From contig DF237347.1 in the NCBI GenBank assembly GCA_000708835.1, forward strand, positions 1 through 64,000: a stretch of DNA of 64,000 nucleotides. Direction: 5' to 3'. The notes beneath the pieces were generated by a model. That model made no database searches. It worked only from the letters and a program-made list of their open reading frames with translations, and was not told where the DNA came from. Shown here piece by piece: positions 57,301 through 64,000 of the stretch (its first letter is position 1; each line of letters starts with the position of its first letter). The translations under genes were made by a program, and so were the position numbers. This DNA is from Klebsormidium nitens. Its lineage: Eukaryota > Streptophyta > Klebsormidiophyceae > Klebsormidiales > Klebsormidiaceae.

Positions 57301-60296
57301 TGCTGCACATTTCCAGCCCCCCGAAAATTGTTGCCGCCCCCACGGAAGAGGAGGCTGCCCCAGGGGATCCCCCTGCGAAGGCTGAGGTGAAGAGGCGGCG
57401 GCTGCGGAAAGTGCAGAAAGAAGCGGAGGTTCCGGTACCGGGGGGTGTGGAAAAGCCCGTTGTACAGAAGACGCCGGCGGAAGCGGTGGGAATTGCTGCT
57501 GGGAAGACGCGGCTTGGGCGGCTGAGAAAGGCGGGCGAGGGACCCCGGGGCGCAGGGGCAGAGGAAGGGGTAACTAGAGCGGCAGAGGAACTCAAGGCGG
57601 GAGCTGCGAGTGCAGCGACGAAGAGGATTGAGAAGGTGGCCAGGGTCAAAGCAACTGGCGATGCCGAAAAGGTGGGGACGGGCCAGGCAGCGGGAGTGTC
57701 GAAAGACGCAGCGAAACCGGACGACGCTGCCAGGGGCGCAGTGCCCAAGGGCGCAGTGCAACCCCTGAAAAAGGGCGTGCTGAAGAAGGTGGGGAAAAAG
57801 GGCGGTATTGCGGTGTTTGTAGCACGGGGGGCCGGAGAGAAGACGAGCGATTCCCCTCGGATGCGTGCAGAGGGGATGGCGATACTTGCGCTGGCTGCAT
57901 TTGCACCCGGGGCCGACGTGCCAAAAGTCGAAAAGAAACGGGGGGTGAAGGCTGACCCGGGCAACGCGGGGTCCGTTCCGGTTCCGGTGAAGGATGAGCG
58001 CGGAGCAAGCGAGGGCGTTAGAACGGTTGCCGCAGCGCCCGGAAAGAAGGGCGGGAGGCTGCGGAAAAGGCAGGGCGGAATTGTTGAAGCGGCGACGGCG
58101 ACGGCGAGCGAAGAGGAAGTGGTTGCGAAGGTGGAGGTACCGGAACCGGAACCCGAAGCGGCTCCTCCGGAGCTACCCGCAGAGGAACCGAAGCCAGCGG
58201 CAGAGGAAACAAACATCTCCGTCGAGAAAGCAGGCAGTACGGCGAGAGGGGTGAAGAAGGGGGCTGCGAAGGCTGGGGGTTTGCCAGGGAGGCCACCCCC
58301 CCGCCGGTCGTCGCGCTTCGAGAAGTTCGACTTTGGGGCGGCATTCCAGGGATCCCCGACGGAGTTCTCGTTACCCGAGGAGTGGCTTTCAGAGGCGGGG
58401 GGCAGGAAGAACCGGAGGATGAGCATCCGGGTGCCGTCCTCGGAAGAGGGAGCGCCGGACCAAGTGCTCGAGGCGCAGATTGACGAGGTGGGGGTAAGAA
58501 GGGCACGCGCGGCGAGCATTGAGCGCGAGATCGAGGCCGCGCAAATAGAGGCGGTTGCGGAGGGGAAGAGCGAGTTTGTGCGGGGAGAGGGAGGTGAGGC
58601 AGGCTGGGCAGCGGAGAAAGGAAAAGGGGGCCAAGAGAGGGGAGATGGGTTGGTAGCGAAAACAGAAGCCCGGGGAGGAGCTGTCCAAGAAGGCGGAAGA
58701 GAGGGAGACAAAGGTGCTACAGCTGCGGAGGCGGGTGCGGTGCTGCGGGCTCCCGGGAAAGGGGGGAAGAAAGGGAAGGGAAAGAAACAGAAGCGCGGGG
58801 GTGGTGAGGTGGAGAGTACCGCGGCGCTTGCCCGAGAAGCAGGCCCTGGAGTCGAAGCGTCGGCTGGAGTGGCGGGTGACGCGTCGGCGGGGCTTACGGA
58901 CGACCCGGCCGCGCAGCCGCCGTCCGCTGGTGACGCCTTGGCAGGAGAGGAGAGTCAGGGCAGATTGGATCCGCTGACGGAAGCAGGAGAAGCGGAAGGC
59001 GTGGGACGAGACACGCGGAGCCAAGCGCCCGCGCCCGACTCGCTCCAACTAGGGTGGGCTTATGACGAGGCGCAACCCTTCGTCGGAGCCGTGTACACAA
59101 GAGCGGGAAAGAGGAAGGGCGGGAAAGCGCAGGGGGGGGGGAGCGGCGCGGCGAAGGAAGGGGAGAAGACCGCAGTAACGGGTGACGGGGAGCCAAGCCC
59201 GAGCGTTACGCCGGGTAAGAAGCGGCCTGGCAAGGGGGGCAGAAAGAGCGGGGCGGTGGAAGAGGCCGCGAGCGAGCGAGGCGGGGCGGGAGTAGCAGAC
59301 GGTGGGGATTCACGGACACCAACTAGTGTGGCGACTTCGGCGCTGGAGTCGAGTCCGAGGCTCGTGCGGCGCGTTAGCACGCGGAGGGGGGGCGAGCAGA
59401 GCCAGTTTCTGGAGTTGAACATGGACTTGCCGAGTCCGGAGTACAAAAGAAAGAAGGGCGGAAAAGGCGAAGGCGGGGGAGGGAAGAAGAACGAGGGTGG
59501 GGAGGAAAAGCAGGGCGGGGGGCTTGAGGAGGGCGGTAGTCAGGGGACGGAGCCGGGAGCAACGGGTGGGGCGCGAGAGCATTCAGTGGTTGGCGAACTT
59601 CCAGGCACAGAAGCGGCATTTAATCAAGAGGGAGATGGGGATGGTCACACGAAGGAGGAAACGGATGAGGCTGGGGATAGGCCAGCTTCCGACAAGCCTC
59701 ACGGGTTGAGTACCGCAGGTACTCAGGGTCAGGGGGGTCAATATACGGAAGAGAATACGGAAGAACGGCCATCAGGCGAGGGCAGCGATTTGGCGCAGTC
59801 CGCGGCTAAAGAAGCTCAAGGTGTGGAGCCGAGAGGAACGGGAGACGCATCAGACGATTCAAGGCAACAAGAAGCGACCGTGGCACCAGTAGCGGAGGCA
59901 AGAGTTGGGTTAGAGGAACCCGGGGTTTCTGCAAAGCTGGAGGTAGGCAAAGTAGAGCCAAAGAGCGGCAATGAAAAATCAGAAAGGGAGCACCCAGAAG
60001 CGACTGGCGGGCTGGGACGGTCTGGGTTGAGTGTCGATTGCCAGTCCGAGGCAGCGGTTGGAGAAGGCGATCAGCAGACGGGCAGCAGACCTCCGGAAGC
60101 GGGGCCGGCAGGAGAGGCGGGCGAGGACGGGCCGCCTGGGAACAGTGCTCACCAGAAAACGGAGAGGGATGACGTAATGGAGCAGCTGGAAAGCCGCGTT
60201 CAGGACGTCACGGCCAATGAAGCGGAACGGATGGAGGGCGGAGGAGAGTTACCGAGGAAAGAGTCCGGTCAGAAGAGTCGACAGGAAAGGGGCTGA
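54303..60296 (+). CDS. mRNA cap guanine-N7 methyltransferase (plant type 2) with giant low-complexity tail
   Basis: Exons 54303-54793, 55506-55610, 55916-56008, 56346-56414 and 57035-60296 join in frame to 1,339 residues. The first 290 or so form the S-adenosylmethionine-dependent enzyme that methylates N7 of the mRNA cap. The AdoMet loop DLYCGRGGD is at residues 48-56. LLRPGGYFFGTCPDSSTIW, LLVHFPSLIRFAAEVGLDMV and FVFRK follow, most like the second plant cap methyltransferase. Plant enzymes are usually about 350-370 residues. Here the last exon continues for about 1,050 more codons rich in Glu, Gly, Ala and Lys, with repeated basic clusters (KKGKGKKQKRGGG) and acidic segments and no recognisable fold. 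The tail shares the high GC content of its exon, which also opens long shadow frames on the other strand. The acceptor at 57034 keeps the conserved PFGDLLHLP segment in phase. Confidence 0.85.
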
Positions 60297-60593
60297 ACGA
60301 AGAGACTAATCCGAGGGCGGTACCCCTCGACAGCCGGGTTCAGACTGGAGAAGGCAGAAGCAATCATGCGGGTGCTGAGCCCGGTGCCAGACGATGTGAA
60401 GCTGCGCCGGGAGGATGCAGACGTTGCGCAGCAGACTGTCGTGGCGAGGAAGATGCCAGCAGAAATAAGTGGCGGAGTGCTCGTTGCGGCACCGACTGGA
60501 GACCAAGAGGCCCAACCGACGGGCAAGGCTAAAGCATGGACTAACACGTTTGACATGTGGTGGGTTTGTACTGAACGTCCCCAGTTACTCTGA
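60297..60593 (+). other. In-frame open continuation after the cap methyltransferase stop
   Basis: After the TGA at 60294-60296 the same frame stays open for 98 codons to a stop at 60591-60593 and reads like protein (MRVLSPVPDDVKLRREDADV). It may be a former part of the tail cut off by a recent stop, a readthrough extension, or 3' UTR open by chance. Confidence 0.4.
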
Positions 60594-63074
60594 TGGTTAA
60601 TGGAAGGACGACTACGGATCTCGAATTCCGGCCGTTTTGACCATGGCAATGATGGACATGGTGTGACTCAAGTTCGCCTCGTTGGTGAGGTTGAGTCATC
60701 CAACATGCCATTCACCAATGTCATGCGGTACTCTATCGCTGCGATGGCAGCGCCTCGGCACTATCATCTCTTTCGCCTCATCTACGCATTGCATCATGCT
60801 AATCATTCCAACAACAACAAATCAGCTGGCACCCCCCTCATGCTTTGAGAGAGAGAGAAGTCGCGTTATGGCGGGCGGCATAGTGAGGTCTTTGGTTGCA
60901 ACTTCTCTTCATGGGTGTCAAAGCAGAAGTTCCCCGAGCGCATGTGGCTTGCCTTGTGCTCTTGTATGACGTGCGGTGTGCACCTTGGCGGTGTGCCAAG
61001 CGGATCGGTGGGTCCATCATAAGCGGAATGCTTATACCTAGGTACAAAAAGTTGCATCAGCAACTTTCGGGTCCAGCTTATAGGGCTGGCCGCAGTCACT
61101 CGGCATTCGAGTCTACACACAATAGACTAGAAACTACAGCAACCTACAGCCGTCCGATCGAGTCAAACCCTAGTATCAACGGCTCACAACCGGCGCGTGC
61201 GCGTAGCTCCGATGAGCTACAGCAATGAGCCTCTACAGCGTGACACCAATCAAGCACAGACCGACATGAGCTCAGCATGGATCAATGGATGCACTTCGTC
61301 TCCGTGTTTCCACTCTCGAGCGTATGCAGACGCATATAGCTTGAAGAACTTGAAGCTGAGGATCGGTCATGCGAGAGTGCATGTTTGGTGCCTGATTCGC
61401 CAGCGCTGGTTTTGGAGTTGCAAAAGAAGCGGGTACTGTCTCTATTTGCTGATCATGGTCCTTGACTCCATGCCTTGAGCTCAAAACGCTGCCCGGCTCA
61501 AAAAGGGCTTTTTTGCGGCCCTAGTATATGCACAGTATACGTTCAGTTATTCCAACAACAATGAACGCGCCCGGCCACATCGGACCTTCGACGACACAAA
61601 TTTTTGTCAGTGTCAACAGTGTGATGACTCTGCACCATTGGTATGATTTTTCCTTTCTCGCTGTTAGGCACGTACCTAGGCTTGTTTAGATTTGTCTGAC
61701 AAGCAAATACTAGTATGATCGAAAACTGTGAGCGGTGCAATCCTCCAGCCTCCAGTGGGTATTATCGTAGGTACGTTTACGAACCGGCTACTGTAGTCCA
61801 ACAACTGTACTACTGTAGTGTTTAACCAGTGGGTGTGGACCGTTACCGGTACCATTGGGGATACCCGGTGAGTCGTGACCACTCACCATTGGCTGTTAGG
61901 TACCAGTGATACCAGTAGGTAGTCTGGTAAATTGGTGGTATCATACGCTACCAGGTATGGGTAGTTTGGGTTTAGCCCCGTTTATAGTCAGGTCTGGTCG
62001 CAGGCTCGCAGCACGGTTGATCCGATGCCCGGGCTCTGGATTCCTGGATACAACTACGGGCATTCACCAAGGTTACGTGGTAGACGCACATTCCATCGGG
62101 GTTTGATCGGACGACTGGAATTGTGTGCGCTTCTCAGAGCCTTGCATGCACGACATCGGTGCATGCTACTGATGCCGCGTGTGGTGGTCAAGCTCGTTGC
62201 TCGACCGTCGATGCTCGCTTGACGTCATTGTCGGAAGCCCGTTGGTACCTAACCTATTTTACCGGTACTCCCAAAGATGACGTCACGAGTAGAGCCAAAT
62301 TTGGAATCCATTATTGCCAGCTGTCAACGTGAATTGTTTGAAAGCGACCAGCGTAGTCCTTAAACTAGGTGCAAGGTCGCCGGGCAGTCAATCAATTCGG
62401 TGCCAGCGGTTGACACGTACTGGGCATTACACCGTCAACCGAGTCAAAAGGAGCCGTTGGATATGCGCTTTTGGTCATTGCAATCGTTGAAACGCTAGGC
62501 TTGGCCTAATACTGTTGACGTTACCGCTGCATAGTACAACCGGGTCATGAACGTGCATGAGGACTCTGGACTCTGGATCTGAAAAGGGGTCAAGCTATGG
62601 CTCATTGTCAGGAATTATCAGGACTTGAATCTGGGCGTAGAGGAAGGGGACGGTCAAATCGTTCAGGGCGAGGAAAGAGGAGCAGAGTTGTCGCTGCGCA
62701 GGCCCTTTTGAATGCTTGCTGACTGCAGGGCTTGCGGAATATTGAGCAGATTCTGGGCTTTAGGTGTTTCGGATGTGTTTGTCTGTACTTTCCGGAAGCT
62801 CTGCTATGGTGCTTGGAGGAGCAGTTTGTTGCAACGTCAGATGATTCTTGTGTACGTCAGGAAATCAATGTTCAAGGCCTTGGTATGACAATCTGGAGCC
62901 AATGTGGTGTGTGTGACGAGGATTCTGTCCTACCACAACAGTGATAAAGCAGATAGAGGAGATCGAAGCGATAGTCACACGAAGGACTGAAAGGAAGCTG
63001 GGTTTCTCTAGGAGCATGAGAAAAGCCGCTGAGGGCCAAGAGCGGTAGCTGTTGTGTTCACATCGGCTATAGAG
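60594..63074. other. Intergenic, repeat-like, no gene recognised
   Basis: Short frames are scattered in all phases with no domain. At 61,780-61,960 variants of GGTACC, CCAGT and TACCAGT recur in a quasi-repetitive patch. No paired terminal repeats were found. Confidence 0.4.
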
Positions 63075-63330
63075 ATGCCGAACAAGCTCTTTACAGGGTT
63101 TGCTGCCCTGTTTTGTTTTTGTTTCTTCCTGCTAGGATCGATCATTCAAAGAAGTTCGCTCTTTGTTCTCGATGTGGAGAATAAGGCAACAGTCCAGGCG
63201 GCAGAACGGGAGTTAACAGAGCGGACATGGGATGTGCAAGAAGGCACAACAGGGGTTGTGGCTCGGAGAGCCTTGCTAGACAGGCTTATGCTTGAAGAAG
63301 AAGTGCCTGAAGATGATGAAGAAGACAAAG
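63075..63330 (+). CDS. First exon of an unknown membrane or secreted protein (partial)
   Basis: An ATG at 63075 opens 85 codons that end at a donor (ACAAAG|GTAAAG, 63330). Residues 5-25 (LFTGFAALFCFCFFLLGSII) form a strong hydrophobic segment after a short basic start, so a signal anchor or signal peptide. It is followed by a lumenal-type sequence and an acidic end (EEEVPEDDEED). This is the usual start of a type II membrane protein such as a Golgi glycosyltransferase, but no catalytic part is in the window and the family is unknown. Confidence 0.55.
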
Positions 63331-64000
63331 GTAAAGCTGTCTGCATTGCACCTTTTCTGACTGGATGTTCAAGTCAGCACCTTCGGCATGTCGCTCTTGC
63401 ACTGTGGTTGCATCCTTTTCCCATTGAGTTGCTGAATGGTAGAGATCCAACTTTGGGGCTGGGATCTGTGCGAGCTCAAAGTCTCATTGTTTTGAAGTAG
63501 ATGGAGCTCGCAGATTAAGGAACTCAAGATGGTGATGCACCACTTGAGGGGTGATATGTAAGCAGGACTCTCCTGCTGATGAGGATGTAGGATCCTGAGC
63601 CTTTTGGTGATGCACTTCCAAATTTCCTGGTGACCTGGTGACCAATCAGCTCTCTGGTTTTGCAACCATTATTTTCAACAGTTGACTCAAGTGTCGCGCC
63701 AGAATGCAAGGTCCGGGTCTTTGAAGAGTTGAATGTCTGAGATGGATTTGTTGGATCAACATCATTGGACATCACCGACATTCTATCTTTGAAACACTTC
63801 CAAGTAGGGACCTCTGCATTCAGCAAGCGGCAGTCTGCTGCCCTTTTGGTCAATAGAGGGGACTGCCCCAGAGCTACTTCATCAAGCAGTTGATGTGACT
63901 TGGTGATCGTAGCCAGAGGCTTACTTGGTTACATGCATGCCAGAATGAGCGTATCCGGTTGATTGATGGGACAACTGCTAGCTTTTCGTCAAAATGTAGA
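63331..64000. other. Probable intron of the last gene, nothing further recognised
   Basis: No downstream exon that continues the acidic end of the first exon could be identified before the window stops. Confidence 0.35.

Noticed and set aside
57098-58711. 537-codon minus-strand open frame
   Set aside because: It lies opposite the in-frame methyltransferase tail, and its Pro/Ser/Ala-rich content is what the reverse complement of a Glu/Gly/Lys/Arg GC-rich frame gives.
58389-59048. 219-codon minus-strand frame
   Set aside because: Another shadow of the methyltransferase tail exon.

Overview
The window is nuclear DNA from a green-lineage eukaryote. Every recognisable gene is split by short GT-AG introns. 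The proteins resemble land-plant versions: a plastid-targeted SAICAR synthase and adenylosuccinate lyase, and an mRNA cap methyltransferase of the plant type-2 kind. A streptophyte (charophyte) alga such as Klebsormidium is my best guess, but this is inferred from gene content only. A 569-base run of N marks a scaffold gap. Exon models below were built by hand from splice sites and reading phase; all full models join in frame except where a break is stated.

Layout from left to right: (1) a degenerate OTU-protease open frame followed by a poly(A) run, and a small inverted-repeat element; (2) a ferroportin-type iron exporter (+) whose 3' end is tandemly duplicated; (3) a broken BTB gene (-); (4) a cluster of three tRNA-derived repeats; (5) a plastid Rossmann-fold reductase-like gene (-) divergent from SAICAR synthase (+), with an inverted-repeat element between them; (6) a LENG1/CIR_N-type gene (-); (7) a 7.4-kb PIF/Harbinger-type DNA transposon with terminal inverted repeats, a 5-bp flanking direct repeat, a Myb/SANT-like gene (+) and an uninterrupted DDE transposase (-); (8) the 24-kDa (NDUFV2) subunit of mitochondrial complex I (+); (9) a second BTB paralogue (-), divergent from a triple-KH RNA-binding protein (+); (10) adenylosuccinate lyase (-), head to head with a cap guanine-N7 methyltransferase (+) that carries a roughly 1,050-residue low-complexity tail; (11) a repeat-rich stretch and the first exon of an unknown membrane or secreted protein.

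The clearest functional link is purine synthesis: SAICAR synthase (makes SAICAR) and adenylosuccinate lyase (cleaves SAICAR, and later adenylosuccinate) are consecutive enzymes lying about 24 kb apart, both with plastid-like leaders. The most interesting items are the apparently complete Harbinger-like element with donor-splice-like subterminal repeats, the giant tail on the cap methyltransferase, and the tRNA-derived repeat family.
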